The notes: generated by a model not told the origin, from the sequence alone. Counted from the stretch's first letter, positions 19,246 to 30,202 are shown. The stretch: 64,000 nt of DNA from Bedellia somnulentella (GCA_963576735.1 OY755182.1:372001-436000); one strand, 5' to 3'. A program made the numbers and translations.

Positions 19246-19351
19246 AGATTGAGCCCTTATTGATTTTTAGGAGCTGACTTATATACATAGTTAGAGGCGA
19301 CTAAAAGGATGATCATGAAAATATAGTTAATAGCTTCTTTTGGCATTATTT

Positions 19352-19380
19352 TGTGTAGCGTCGGTTTAGAACAGCAATGA
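19352..19380 (+). repeat. SINE family A 5'-end fragment
   Basis: TGTGTAGCGTCGGTTTAGAA then CAGCAATG; only the first ~30 bases of A. Confidence 0.6.
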
Positions 19381-19482
19381 ACCCTATTTTCCCATGTATT
19401 AAGCTTTTTATTAAAATTATTGTTGAGCATTGTGGCCATCATTCACTAATAATTATTTTAATGTACTATAATTTCTCAACTC

Positions 19483-19569
19483 CTACTTCGTCTGTCATTT
19501 GCTGGGGACGCTGTCGCGTTGCAAACAACATCGTATATCAGCTAAGCTTATTAGTATCGATATTATGTA
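19483..19569 (+). repeat. Repeat K, copy 1
   Basis: TACTTCGTCTGTCATTTGCT ... CAGCTAAGCTTATTAGTATCG. A diverged direct copy lies at 21521-21605. This copy abuts repeat J. Confidence 0.65.
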
Positions 19570-19684
19570 TTACTAGCTTTTTGCCCCGCGACTTCGTCCG
19601 CGTGGACTTCATTTTTTGCATCCAGTTTACATAATACCAAAATACCGAAACACTGTCTCAACTTCTGTTTTTTATATTTATAAT

Positions 19685-19890
19685 CCCGCGGGCGTTGTAA
19701 ATGACATAAAGGACATTGAGGCTTTTTAAGTGATTGTTGGGCGATGCAGTTTGTGACCCATCACTAACAACCTTTATTAACCTATCTTTTATCAATATAT
19801 TTCCAAAATTGGATGAAGAATTTGTATCTCCGAAGCTATGGCCACCCTTTTATGGAATTTATGGTTGTTAGCATATATTCATGAATGATT
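19685..19890 (+). mobile_element. SINE family A inside repeat J
   Basis: ACATTGAGGCTTTTTAAGTG, TGGGCGATGCAGTTTGTGAC, ending TTGTTAGCATATATTCATGA. The same A copy sits at the same place in the other J (60501-60690). Confidence 0.8.
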
Positions 19891-20309
19891 GATAGTTGGA
19901 TTTCATAAATTCAATCGCACCAAGTTTTATTATAAAATGTAAAAAAACTCTATATTAACTTTCATTTGCTATATCAACCCGTTAGGGGATGAGTTCCAAA
20001 AATTCCTTTTTAATTGTTCATAAGAATCATGAAACAAATATACCAAGTTTTTATGTTCAGAAATGAGAATATCTCTAGTAAGTACAGATACGGATAGTAG
20101 TTTGGCGCTGCGGCGACGGCCCGGTGCTGACTGCTGTAGGGGACACTGACCGTTGGTGATAGTGGGAGAGCTTGCAGCGATTGCTCGGCAATATAGGGAT
20201 GATTAGTGGTGGATCTCCTTCCAAAATAATCGCTAAATTGAAGGGATAGTGCTTGTTATTATTATATATAGTCTTATTTTAAGCTGACAAAAATTTTTTT
20301 TACAAAAAG

Positions 20310-20410
20310 CTTGAATTACCTGAGATACGAACCCGGGACGATTGATTCATAATAGTTCTAATTAAATATTCATAGTAGTTAGTTATACCGCTACGCCACG
20401 GAGACGTTAC
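20310..20410 (-). mobile_element. tRNA-like SINE head
   Basis: On the minus strand it reads TCTCCGTGGCGTAGCGGTAT (A-box type) and CCCGGGTTCGTATCTCAGGT (B box). The two boxes are unusually far apart (~60 bases) and no clover-leaf closes, so this is SINE-like rather than a tRNA gene. Confidence 0.6.
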
Positions 20411-21520
20411 CGGGGCGGTGTCAAATTTTTATTACGCTTTATTTCACATTAGTCTTACTATTGATAAACAAATTTGTCATTTAAATTGATGAAACCCCTT
20501 CATCTTTCCAAAATGAACATTAACAAAGTGTCTGATGTGAATTCCATCGATGATAAAAATAATCGCTGCAATATTTTGAGCCATATATGAGTTAAGGTTT
20601 TTTGATGTTCCTATGAGAACTCTTGCGGATTCCTTAGTTTCAAGGAATCGTCGTCGTTTCATTTAGTTTCTATATTTACATGTTAATATTCGTTTGCAAT
20701 ATAAGTAGATGTAAAAAAAATGTATACGATAAAAAAATAGTACATCATGGCTCGGGAGTTCCTTATTTTCGGGGATGCATTACCGTACCATTAAGCTTCT
20801 AAATTTTGATTTTTATATTAGTTTACAATATTTTACGTTGTTTTAAACGATACACAGCGCCATCTCCAATGCATTTAGTAAGCAAACAATATTTTAGATT
20901 TCCCGTGGGAACATATTTTTTCCGGGATAAAAAGTACCCTATTATTTAATTTAGACTTCTAACTACACGTCTGAAAAATTTCAAAGCAATCGGTTCAGTA
21001 TTTACGGCGTGAAAGCGGAACAAACAAACAAACAAACTCACTTTCCCATTTATAATATTAGTATGGATTTATAAGAATATATGCGTTTTTGAATTGCTGA
21101 AAAGAAGCAATGACATGTAACTTACCTAGTAGTGAAAAAAGAGAAGCTAGAGTTTCACTTTTTGAAATTTCTCTACTAACTTTTGAAGCTGAGTAAGTAA
21201 ATGATGGCTGTTAAATAAAGTAAAAACGTGAATAAAGTTAAACTTTATTATTAATTCACAGGCCACACACGTATGTAGAAATTACCTAAATATAAACCAA
21301 ACCCAATTATACAACCAGAAACGGTCAAACTTTGCCCTTTTTCTTTACACTTAGATTAGAACGACGGCCTTTTCGAGCACATTCTCTATTTGATTTAGTT
21401 TCTTCAATATCTAATATTATAATATCAGGGTCATATCTCCCAGTTACTACAACCCACCAAAGGCTAGTGTTACAGTAAAATGGCTGCCAAAACAGTTCCG
21501 TGATCAAACACCCGCGTGTT

Positions 21521-21605
21521 TACTTCGCCCGTCATCTGCCGCCCCGGTCCGTTGCTACAATAGCGTGTATTAGCTGAGCTTATTGGTGGCGATGTACGCA
21601 TTATT
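21521..21605 (+). repeat. Repeat K, copy 2
   Basis: TACTTCGCCCGTCATCTGCC ... GCTGAGCTTATTGGTGGCGA, diverged from 19483-19569. Confidence 0.6.
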
Positions 21606-21634
21606 TATGTGGAAAAAGGCTTTATTATTACAAA

Positions 21635-21877
21635 AGTACATATGTATTTCTAAGGCTAAAAATCCCTAATAAAGGGAACCTGTTCTTTAGAATAGTTATT
21701 CCTTATCCAGTTTTTTAAGTTCAGCGGGGAAAAGATTGTAAAATAAAGGTTCTTAGTGATGAGTCTCTAACCACATCGCCTAAAAATTACTGAAAAAGCC
21801 CTATAACGTATAGTTGCCTCTTACGATCACCTACAGGCAGAAATGAGCTGGTGCTTTTCTAAGCCGACTACACAGCT
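21635..21877 (-). mobile_element. SINE family A, degenerate full-length copy
   Basis: CATATGTATTTCTAAGGCTA, AGTGATGAGTCTCTAACCAC, ending CTAAGCCGACTACACAGC. Many substitutions; an old copy. Confidence 0.82.
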
Positions 21878-22121
21878 CTTATATAGTAGTAAAATGTAAA
21901 GCTGTTGTAAAGGAGGATTCGTTGCTTTCGCAGTTAAAAAAGTGTATATTACATACTACTCACGTCTTTTATTATTCGGTAGACACAGATTTTAGATCGG
22001 CACTTCACACGATTCCTCAAATTCTTGTTACTCGTTTCACATTCAACTTCTTGTCCTCATACAAGTCCTTTATTTACTCACTTCGGATTTCCTTCATAGT
22101 AATAATCGCCGGGCAGCATCC

Positions 22122-22371
22122 CAAAATGATTAAAATCTTTTTGTTCATGAAAACATCATGTAGGGACTATTACTAATAAATAAAGAATAAATAAAGGAAA
22201 GAAAAATTTCGACACAGGCGGGATTCGAACCCGCGACCTCGGGTATACTCCCCCGTCGCTCTTGCCAATTGAGCTACCGTGTCAATGGCTGCCAGCGCGA
22301 AATTCTTCTATCCTTTATTTCTTTTACACGTTTTAGTAGTGTTTGCGTTTCCTACCTCCGAATTTTTTTTT
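22122..22371 (-). mobile_element. Family C repeat, near full length
   Basis: On the minus strand: head AATTCGGAGGTAGGAAACGC, AATTTCGCGCTGGCAGCCAT, the tRNA-like block (22213-22284: GACACGGTAGCTCAATTGGC ... GGTTCGAATCCCGCCTGTGT), then tail CGAAATTTTTCTTTCCTTTA and CCTACATGATGTTTTCATGA. The acceptor (GACACGG/CTGTGTC) and T arm pair well, but the D arm has an extra A and the anticodon loop is aberrant, so it is a repeat rather than a tRNA gene. Confidence 0.82.
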
Positions 22372-22454
22372 AATGCCCCATAACGTTTACTCGCCCCTTA
22401 ACAAACCCACAGGAAGAAGTGGATTAGTTCTATTCTGAGCCAAAACTACACAGC
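22372..22454 (-). mobile_element. SINE family A, 5'-end fragment
   Basis: ATGCCCCATAACGTTTACTC to GAGCCAAAACTACACAGC. Confidence 0.7.
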
Positions 22455-22628
22455 AACATTAATAATATTGAAAAAGCCTAGTTAGATAACATTAAAACAG
22501 TCCGCAAAGTTAGTTTTGTACTTCTAAACTAAATTAACTTAACAAAGTTTAATTACGACCTTAATTAAGCTAAATCAAAACTTTTGATTACTGAACAATT
22601 TGATACGACAACCCTTATTCTGTCTAGA

Positions 22629-22802
22629 ACTTTTTAAAGTGGTTTTTGGGCGATGCGGTTGGAGACCAATCACCAACGATGGTTTATTTCTACCATCTTC
22701 TCCTGTTAACATCCAAATGTGGCTGAGGAGTTTCTAGCTCTGAAGCTCTGGCTACCCCTTTTTGGGATTTATGGCCGTGAGTATATGTATGACGCATGTA
22801 TG
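22629..22802 (+). mobile_element. SINE family A, subfamily III, 5'-truncated
   Basis: GTTTTTGGGCGATGCGGTTG, TTTCTAGCTCTGAAGCTCTG, ending GCCGTGAGTATATGTATGAC. Confidence 0.88.
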
Positions 22803-23412
22803 TTCTTCTATCTATTTATATTAAGAATGACTTGTAAAAGTTGCGTATGCTCCATTACTGCTGTTGTTATTAATGTTCGGCACACTTAGCGCGAGCAACC
22901 GTCAAGGGAAATACTAACAAAATCGGTCCCCGTTTTTAACTCATGTTTATGCAAGCGACACGAATTCCCTTGTTTAATAATTTTCGTGGCTTTCTTTGTG
23001 ATTCTTGTCCTGGTAATTTCGAATTATTTCGAGACTAAACGAACTTTTTGTCATAAATTATCGTATTTTAAACGCTTCATGTAAATATGGTTTGGTCTTT
23101 TTTGACTTTTTGGATTCAAAGCTGTTCGTAAACATTTTGTTTTAATTTACGCTTCATGCTATATTTAAACTAAAGATTTGTTTTAGGTTATCTCACAATG
23201 TACGTGTATAAATGGAGTAAGTAAAACAAACGGTTACTTATCGAAATTTGTAGAAAAGTAGCAAAAATTGATACCTAAGTAGTCTCATTCGTCTAAAACA
23301 GATAGTATAAGAATGTAGATAAGAGTGAGAAGTACAAGCAGGTAATTCACCCTGCTCCTACAGAATAAAGGAATGACCAAAAATTTTATTTTCATAAATT
23401 AATTTACTTTAC
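22803..23412. other. Unassigned sequence
   Basis: Nothing recognisable. Confidence 0.5.
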
Positions 23413-23642
23413 GACGACGTGATGGCTCAGTAGATAGAACACCGGTTATCGTACAGACGGCTAGTGTTCTAATCCCGGGTCGGGCCTACACCAATTTGTC
23501 TTTTCTAAAGACATGTGTGTGGTTAATTTATCGTGGTTGTTAACGGTGAGGGAAAACATCGTGAGGAAACCCACATGGCTTAGTTGTACTTAGTCATGTG
23601 ACAGTGTATTCATACAAAACGGCGATAGGCCTGCCCCCTATG
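23413..23642 (+). mobile_element. SINE family B, head type I, 3'-truncated
   Basis: tRNA-like head GACGTGATGGCTCAGTAGAT and GTGTTCTAATCCCGGGTCGG, then the body to GATAGGCCTGCCCCCTA, where it stops abruptly at the next element. Confidence 0.85.
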
Positions 23643-23689
23643 AGGAAAACCGAACGGAAGTAATGTAAAGCGACATCTGATTTATAAAA

Positions 23690-25642
23690 ATAAAAAAAAA
23701 TAAAATAAAAAGCGTTTATTTACGAGAAACAAGAGTTAAATAAGGTGGTAGGTTTTTTAAATAGTTCATCTTGTTCTACCTTGCGGCGTGTAAATACTTA
23801 TTACATTGGTTTAAAATTGGTTACATTTAATAAAATAGTAAAGCTTTAATTTTTCATCAAATATTACATTTTTCTAAAAAGTCTTTCACAGAGTATATAC
23901 AATTGTCAATCAAATAATTAATAAATATATTTGGTAAACACACAAAATTATATACAGTAATTAACATTTAAATACAATCTTAAACTATGAGTTTTAAATA
24001 TATATACAAAAGATAGAAATAATAATTAAACAATATAAAAAATATTTTCAAAATCACTGCCGCTGGGGGGAAGGGTTCCCAAAAGGCTGGCTGCATTGCC
24101 CCTTTGAACGGCTATACTTATTCTTTGGGCAAAGTACGTGCCAGCCCTAGGATCCCCACTAGTTTCAACAAGGCGCGTAGATATATCCTTGAATAATCTA
24201 CGCGCATCTGGACCCCATGGGCCGAGGGTCTCTACAGCAAAAGGAACAAAAATATGACTTTCGTCAAGGAAGCCATACTTACGTTTCTTAAGACCCTCGG
24301 CTTCATGAGCCGCAGCTCCAGCCCGAGCCGCAGACCCTGACAAATGGGAAGGCGCCAGCGTATCAACACAAGTTGCGTCCCACACAAGCGTCTTCCCATT
24401 CCTCCATGGTATCAATGACATCCCGTCAGGCCTCTTACCATCATCACGTAGCAAACCTGAAGGTTCTAAGATAGCTGGCACGTTGATGGTGGTAAGGGCC
24501 CGCCTGATGATGTCATTGAGGGCAGCATGCCGTGACAGACGTCCAGCGCTGCGACGACATGAAAGTCCATGGTGTCCTAGCTGTTCCACTAAAGCACCGC
24601 AGCGGCAGTGATGTTGTTCATTTAATTTTGCGCCCAACCTTAGACCTATGGCAATAGAAAAAGTGCCCCTGTCTAGCAACGTTCCTAGATTGCTAGAAGG
24701 CAACGCTTTCAACCAATGTCCCGATTCTGGCTCACAGCAAGCTAGGAGACGAGCTCTCTCCACCATGTCAAGAGCTGTATTGGTGAGATTTACTTGAACT
24801 TGACGGCAGAGTGGCTCATCCCAAAGCCTCTGAGAGGACAGAGTGGTAGGGACATTTGTGTTTGGACCGACCATATCCAACCACGCACTTTTTGCCTCTG
24901 ACAGACCTGCGATCTCTGTCACACCCACCACTTTGTTAGTGATGCGCAAGAAGAGATCACAGATTCCAAAACCAGATGACAAAAAGGCAGGCAAGGCTAT
25001 ATTTGAAAGGCTGCGGATGCCGATGCCACCATGACGAATGGGGAGAGTGGCCTGGATCCAGCAGCGATCGCTAAATGGTATGTTAAAAATTTTTGAGAAT
25101 GAATCTTTGATCAAATTATCAATATCCGAAAGTACTGAGATTTGCCTCCATAATCCAGAACATCTCAGTATATATGTAAATTTTGGTACAAAAAGACAAT
25201 ATTTTATAAGAGTATATGCAACATGTGGGTTTAATTGTTCTAAAAGGGTAGATGATTCAAGAAATTTTGTTTTTTTTTCAGATATAAAGCTCGGAATAGA
25301 ATCATCTAAAACTGGGGCACCTAAGAGACGAAGCGATTCCTTATTAATAATTTTGATGCCTGGAGCTAAAGTGTTAAATTTTGTTTTCAAATCTGCCACG
25401 GTTTCATCATTTAAATTTGGGCCAAAGTATACTTCACATTTATCAAAATTTAGTTCCAATCCAATTTTTCGAAAGTTTTTTATAATACTTGTCAAATCAT
25501 TTAAAACTTCGGAAGCCTCACCTCCAATGGTGCCATCATCTAGGTACCACACATTGAACTTGGAGGCTAAGTCCTTGATGTGTGGGTGTATAGCCAAACT
25601 GAATATGGCCGGGCCAAGAGGATCGCCTTGCTGGCAACCGAA
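23690..25642 (-). mobile_element. LINE with restriction-like endonuclease, 5'-truncated
   Basis: Contains the 1.6-kb frame described in the next entry. After the stop lies about 330 bp of AT-rich 3' UTR with AATAAA (in GTAAATAAACGC) and a T-rich end. The 5' edge near 25640 falls in the reverse transcriptase core. No target duplication could be defined. Confidence 0.78.
24026..25642 (-). CDS. Reverse transcriptase plus CCHC and restriction-like endonuclease, 5'-truncated, uninterrupted
   Basis: The frame enters from the 5' edge with QQGDPLGPAIFSLAIHP (RT motif B, 25633 downward). Counting from the TTG at 25597 as residue 1, WYLDDGTIGG carries the catalytic YLDD at 18-21. Next come the thumb (LPIRHGGIGIRSL, 185-197), a knuckle CRCG...GHHGLSC (C331, C333, H342/343, C347) and an endonuclease-like RPDG (389) ... 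VWDATCVDT (D407) ... KKRKY (437), in the PD-(D/E)xK pattern. It ends ENIFYIV. This order fits LINEs with a restriction-like endonuclease (the R2/NeSL/HERO group); the exact clade is uncertain. No stop in about 540 codons, so the copy is young or constrained. The motif A aspartate and the N-terminus are absent, so it cannot be active alone. No start codon is real here. Confidence 0.87.
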   Translation of the reverse strand, partial: FGCQQGDPLGPAIFSLAIHPHIKDLASKFNVWYLDDGTIGGEASEVLNDLTSIIKNFRKIGLELNFDKCEVYFGPNLNDETVADLKTKFNTLAPGIKIINKESLRLLGAPVLDDSIPSFISEKKTKFLESSTLLEQLNPHVAYTLIKYCLFVPKFTYILRCSGLWRQISVLSDIDNLIKDSFSKIFNIPFSDRCWIQATLPIRHGGIGIRSLSNIALPAFLSSGFGICDLFLRITNKVVGVTEIAGLSEAKSAWLDMVGPNTNVPTTLSSQRLWDEPLCRQVQVNLTNTALDMVERARLLACCEPESGHWLKALPSSNLGTLLDRGTFSIAIGLRLGAKLNEQHHCRCGALVEQLGHHGLSCRRSAGRLSRHAALNDIIRRALTTINVPAILEPSGLLRDDGKRPDGMSLIPWRNGKTLVWDATCVDTLAPSHLSGSAARAGAAAHEAEGLKKRKYGFLDESHIFVPFAVETLGPWGPDARRLFKDISTRLVETSGDPRAGTYFAQRISIAVQRGNAASLLGTLPPSGSDFENIFYIV

Positions 25643-26044
25643 TTAAATAATACAGTTTTAAATTTATTAAATGTCAATTTTTTCGTGTCGTCACTAATAG
25701 TATTATATAATGTAATAGTATTATATATGTACATATGTACATTCTACGAAACATAAAAAAATATAAATTTGATACGGCACTAATTCTACACACCTTACAA
25801 AATGTTTAAAATGTTTTGATCCTAAATTGATATTTCTATACTCTATATTCACGACGAAATCCCTAAATAGGAGTAATCAGTAAATCTAAAGTCAAAGCCT
25901 TGGAATCAGCGATTTTCGGTGGCGCTATTTGCCATTGATATATTTTACGCTAATGATTGGCAGAACATAAGTTTCAAATCTTTCACCGGTTATTCCATTC
26001 CAAGTTATTAATAAAAATATATATCTAAGCATAAAAATGAAATC
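25643..26044. other. Unassigned AT-rich sequence
   Basis: Nothing recognisable. Short TATTATATA runs near 25690-25730. Confidence 0.5.
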
Positions 26045-27340
26045 CTTTCATCCATTAAAAATTAAATAAAGTAAATTATATTACGCAACAATAAGCAGCT
26101 GTAGGCAGATAAACCCTCTCTTTAATGTTGATATCTACAAAACGGCATACGGGCCGGTTCTATTTTCCATTATTTTAATCAACGCTGCTCAAAATTCAGT
26201 ACGTGACGTCAACCTATGCGAGTGAATGGTAATTATGGTACACAAACATTTGGCGACTGAAAACAAAATGAAAGATCGAAATCAGTTGACATAAAGAGTG
26301 AAGGAATGAACCTAATTGAGTCGCCTGTAATCATATGACCTTGAATGAATTGTAATCTTTGGATTTCATGAAATAAGTAACAGTGAAAGTAATTTATATA
26401 ATGAGGCTTTCGATATAGATTTCTGGAGAATAATTAACGAGAAGTTAGTTTGAAAGCTGTTATGTTTAGTTGACGAACGATCAGTTCAAATTTGAACGTA
26501 TCAATTCCAATTTCCTTATTATTTATTTACATAGTGAAACATGTTGTATATCTCACAAGTTACATAAGAAGAAAAACCCGTTAGACATGTTTTTTTTCTT
26601 TTATTTAAATAAAACACTGAAGAGCTTTCCTTATTATTATAGTATTACATACATACATACATACATATACTCACGGCTATAAATCCCTAGAAGGGGTAGC
26701 CAGAGCTAAGGAATTAGAAATTCCTCAGCCACATTTGGAAAATTGAGTGGGGAAAGGGAAAGAATATATTACGTGTATAAGTATAGTATTACGTGTGTAT
26801 AATTTAATATGTAAACCAATTTTGTACTACAAAATCAAAACGTTGTTCAACGATTAAAAAGAATAAAGGAATTAATACAATAGTAACAGGAATATACTGT
26901 TTTTTGTAATAATTTATCATGTCTTGAATTAAAATGATTTTGTAATAAACTATCACTTTTATCTTGCAGACTATTTTAAGACGTAATCGGAAAACAAATA
27001 TGAACAAAACTAAAATATATTTAAAGTTAAAACCGAATAGACTCATCAATATAAAACACATGAGGCACGAACAGTCAATAATGAATGACAGTACTGACCG
27101 TGTTTGCTCTGGCCGTGTACATAGGGGCCCTAAATTGGTTTGATATCTTTGATAATGGATGCCACTGTTTCGTGTCGTTCATTTGGCAATTATCGTACAC
27201 TAGGTGTACCACTCAGTGTGAGCTTAGTCCTATTTGCACGGACTTGGTAATTCAGTAAGAAATGAACTGTACTTCAATAAGTTTAGATTCTGAATCGGAT
27301 TATGATATGCGTGTTCTTTTCATAAATAAATACACTCACG
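26045..27340 (+). repeat. Left arm of a 5.6-kb inverted duplication
   Basis: Reverse complement of 30203-31620 over its length. Example anchors: CGCAACAATAAGCAGCTGTA (26093), GTAATTATGGTACACAAACA (26229), GTTGACATAAAGAGTG (26285), GGGGCCCTAAATTGGTTTGA (27124) and TTCGTGTCGTTCATTTGGCA (27168). Long exact stretches occur between 26200 and 26300. It carries its own A insertion at 26653. No gene is evident in the arm. Confidence 0.9.
26653..26757 (-). mobile_element. SINE family A, 5'-truncated, in the left arm only
   Basis: Tail and the last ~100 bp of subfamily I, ending GTGGGGAAAGG. TATAGTATTAC occurs just left (about 26638-26648) and again near 26782, a probable target duplication. The right arm lacks this insertion. 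Confidence 0.85.
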
Positions 27341-27503
27341 ACAATAAGTCCCAAAAAGGGGTAGCCAGAGCTTCAGAGCTAAATACTTTCAGTCACGTTT
27401 AAAAGTTGATAGGGGACAATATGGTACAAATAAAGTACTAAGTTGCTTCTTATGACAACCGTTGGTATAGAGTGTAGTGACATTCTAAGCCGGCACTACA
27501 CGG
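27330..27503 (-). mobile_element. SINE family A, subfamily III, internal deletion
   Basis: AATACACTCACGACAATAAG, GTTGATAGGGGACAATATGG, ending GCCGGCACTACACGGC. The last ~28 bp of the same copy remain at the inner edge of the right arm, so it predates the duplication. Confidence 0.87.
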
Positions 27504-27582
27504 CTTTCATACTTAAAATTAATTTGAAACAAACAATCTATATACATTGTAATACATAAGCTTCTTCTTATCTTGCCTCAGG

Positions 27583-28197
27583 AAAAAACCGGCCAATTGC
27601 GAGTCGGATCGCGCACTAAGGGTTCCGTTCTATCATATATATAGAAAATCCCGTTTGTGTGAAAATCATGGGAGCCAAATTAGGTAAGTAATTTGATTTA
27701 TGACGTTTAAAAATAGAACTACGGGCTAGATCTCATTCAAACCAATTGTCGTTAGTAGTTTGTATAGTAATACACATCACATATTTTTTTCAGTTTTATC
27801 ATGCCCATATTTTAGAAGTTACGGGGGGGGGACACACATTTTACCACTTTGAAAAAGTCTCTCGCGCAAACTAATCAGTTTTGAAAAAAATGATATAAGA
27901 AACCTCAACATTATTTTCAAATACCTTTTGATAGATACCCCACACGTATAGGTTTGATGAAAAAAAAAAATTGAGTTTCAGTTCTATGTATGGGGAACCC
28001 TAAAAATTTTGGTTTTTTTTTCAGATTTTATTTTAAAATCTTAATGCGGTTTACAGAAAACATCAACGCACCAATTTTCTATTATGTAGTTCTTATAGTT
28101 TCGGAATAAACTGGATGTGACATACGGACGGACAGACGGACAGACATGACGAATCTATAAGGGTCCCGTTTTTGCCATTTGGCTACGGAACCCTAAA
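27583..28197. repeat. Dispersed repeat with AGGGTTCCG / CGGAACCCT ends
   Basis: Starts AAAAACCGGCCAATTGCGAG then TCGGATCGCGCACTAAGGGT and ends TTTGGCTACGGAACCCTAAA after a run of CGGACGGACAGACGGACAGA. I recognise this as a repeat common in moths and other arthropods; its class is not settled for me. No coding frame. Confidence 0.72.
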
Positions 28198-28238
28198 AAC
28201 ATGAATGACGAAACGGTTTAGTGTAAATTGAGTTAACA

Positions 28239-28487
28239 TGCCGTGTAGTGCCGGCTTAGAATATCGCTACCCCTTTCTACCCGCGGGTGTCGTATGAGGC
28301 GACTAAGGGTATTGGGGCTTTTTATTGGATTTTTGGGCGATGCGGTTGGAGACCCATCACCAAAAACCTTTATTTTACCATCTTTTCCCCACTCAACTTC
28401 CAAAAGTGGCTAAGGAATTTATAATTCCTGAGCTCTGGCTACCCCTTCTAGGGAATTATAGCCGTGAGTATATGTATGTACGTATGA
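28239..28487 (+). mobile_element. SINE family A, full length, with target duplication
   Basis: GCCGTGTAGTGCCGGCTTAG to GTGAGTATATGTATGTACGT. The exact 10-bp TGAGTTAACA lies at 28229-28238 and 28488-28497. The 5' part resembles subfamily III and the 3' part subfamily I. Confidence 0.95.
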
Positions 28488-28619
28488 TGAGTTAACAAAA
28501 TCACCATTACAACTAGAATGCTGGGAATAAAAAGATTAACATGCTATGGCTGGTGCTGCAATAACTTGGATTCATCTTTAAATAAAATATATGAAGTACA
28601 TAACAAGATGAATAAGCTG

Positions 28620-28948
28620 TGTGGTAGTAAAGTTTTTCTTCCCGCCGGTGTCGTAAAGGTTTTAAGTGATTATTCGGTTCCGCGTGTGACCCATCATAAT
28701 CTTTATTTAACAATCTTCTCTACACAAGTTCCGAAAGAGGCTAACGCCCGATTTCTGAATTGAGTATTCAAGCTGAGAACGACTTAAGTATCGTTTTGTC
28801 TCATTCAGTTGTTAAGATTTCAATGCGACAGAACGATACTTAAGTTGTTCTCAGCTGGAATACTCGATACAGAAGTCGGGCCTAAGGATATCTGATTAAA
28901 AAGCTCGGACTACCTATATTTGGTATTCATAGTATACGTATGTAGGTA
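28620..28948 (+). mobile_element. SINE family A, old copy split by a hairpin element
   Basis: CCCGCCGGTGTCGTAAAGGT, GTGTGACCCATCATAATCTT, then after the hairpin GCTCGGACTACCTATATTTG and GTATACGTATGTAGGTATG. Confidence 0.7.
28745..28881. mobile_element. Short hairpin element (MITE-like), 137 bp
   Basis: Arms 28746-28800 and 28827-28881 are near-perfect reverse complements (start GCCCGATTTCTGAATTGAGT, end ACTCGATACAGAAGTCGGGC) with a 26-base loop. CTAA at 28741-28744 and 28882-28885 may be the target duplication. It has no coding capacity and interrupts an old A copy. Confidence 0.82.
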
Positions 28949-29490
28949 TGTCAAAAGATAAAAAGTATTCCAATACCCTCATATAAAGTTTTCATTCAAG
29001 TTTTTTAACCTTGCTTTGTTATGTGTTCTACACATTTATTATATACAAAATCGCGAATAAAAGCAAAGGTGTAAGATAGTAGACCATTTTTCACAGATTA
29101 CTCGCAACTTTCTTCAATCCTCTCTTCTGATCCTTGTTGCTTAGAAGATAAGAGTGTTTTTTCCGCGTTTTATGTACAAGATTGAATTGTAAGACGTATA
29201 GCTCTTTGCTTTGTGTAGTCCACATTGAGTATCTCCGGCAAATGAAGTCTTTGTAGACGTTTCACCAAACTGCGGCGCAAATTGATTGTATAGCTCTCGC
29301 GAGAAGCGTATGGATAGAATTTTCGGGAAGCAGTTATGGGGCGCGCGTTTTATGTGAGAATGGCGGATGTTATTTTGTAAGACGCTTATGAAAGTTGGTT
29401 GGTAATGTATGTTTTTTTTTTAAGTTACTATACTTTTTGCTGAGAGATAAATTAAATTTAAGATAATTGAAATTTTATATTCATAGACGC
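28949..29490. other. Unassigned sequence
   Basis: Nothing certain. A 59-codon minus-strand open stretch near 29160-29345 matches nothing I recognise. Confidence 0.45.
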
Positions 29491-29600
29491 ATACATACTA
29501 TAAATACCTAAAAGGGATAGCAAGAGCTTCAGCATTGAAAACTCTTAAACCATTTCAGAGGTTAAGTGGAAAAAATATTGTCAAACAAAGTAAAATTAGT
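29491..29600 (-). mobile_element. SINE family A, decayed 3' fragment
   Basis: CATACATACTATAAATACCT, AAAAGGGATAGCAAGAGCTT, TTAAGTGGAAAAAATATTGT. Confidence 0.68.
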
Positions 29601-30202
29601 AAGGGGTATCCTATCACATATCATAAATAATTACTTACAACCCCAAGGCTCGAAATCACTCGATCAAAAAGAGTGATTCAAAACGTAGATACTAGGATAG
29701 GTATAAATTAGGATATTGAATAGGTCTTAGAGCTAAATTTGATCTCACTATGTTAAGTCGATATGTGTCAAAGACCACAAAACACCAATTCAGGCATATC
29801 ACTCTCAGCCAGAACACTCACGATAATAAACTACCCACACTGTTTGCACGTAGCTCGGCCGAATGCGTTCATGAAACCTAACATGTTTAGCAAACATAAT
29901 ATCAAATCTGCGGAGGCGGAACACCGCATAATCTGTGGCAGCAACACCAAGCCTTCCTCGTAATTTTGAGAAAGTATGCACGAACAAAAACTTGATTAAA
30001 ACTTTTTATCTTCGTCTTTTTATGAGGCGTGTGTGACGGCGGAGTTGCACGACCACCCCCGAGTTATGCCGAAGTTCGGTGATGTAAGATTATTAAAATT
30101 ATTATAGAGTATGCGGAAATAGTTTGAGTTATTTGCAATTTGATATTGTAGACTAAATTTTAATATAATATGCTTCTGAGATGTGTCTTGTAATGTCAGA
30201 TT
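29601..30202. other. Unassigned sequence
   Basis: Opposed short frames at 29763-29963 and 29805-29987 mirror each other; neither is recognisable. Confidence 0.45.

Larger units (their letters stand above)
19570..21066 (-). mobile_element. Repeat J, long copy with internal insertions
   Basis: On the minus strand it starts CATACTAATATTATAAATGG, then GAAAGTGAGTTTGTTTGTTT and GTTCCGCTTTCACGCCGTAA, and ends near CGCGGGGCAAAAAGCTAGTA. These ends match a repeat I recognise as widespread in Lepidoptera; its class is not clear to me. Copy 2 is at 59910-60794. The minus-strand frame 20477-20662 lies in the repeat and is not called. Confidence 0.8.

Noticed and set aside
25038..25646. 202-codon plus-strand frame opposite the LINE
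   Set aside because: It is the complement of the RT/endonuclease frame, which carries the recognisable motifs.
26646..26670. (ATAC)n tracts as independent microsatellites
   Set aside because: Nearly all sit exactly at the 3' end of A or E elements and are their tails.
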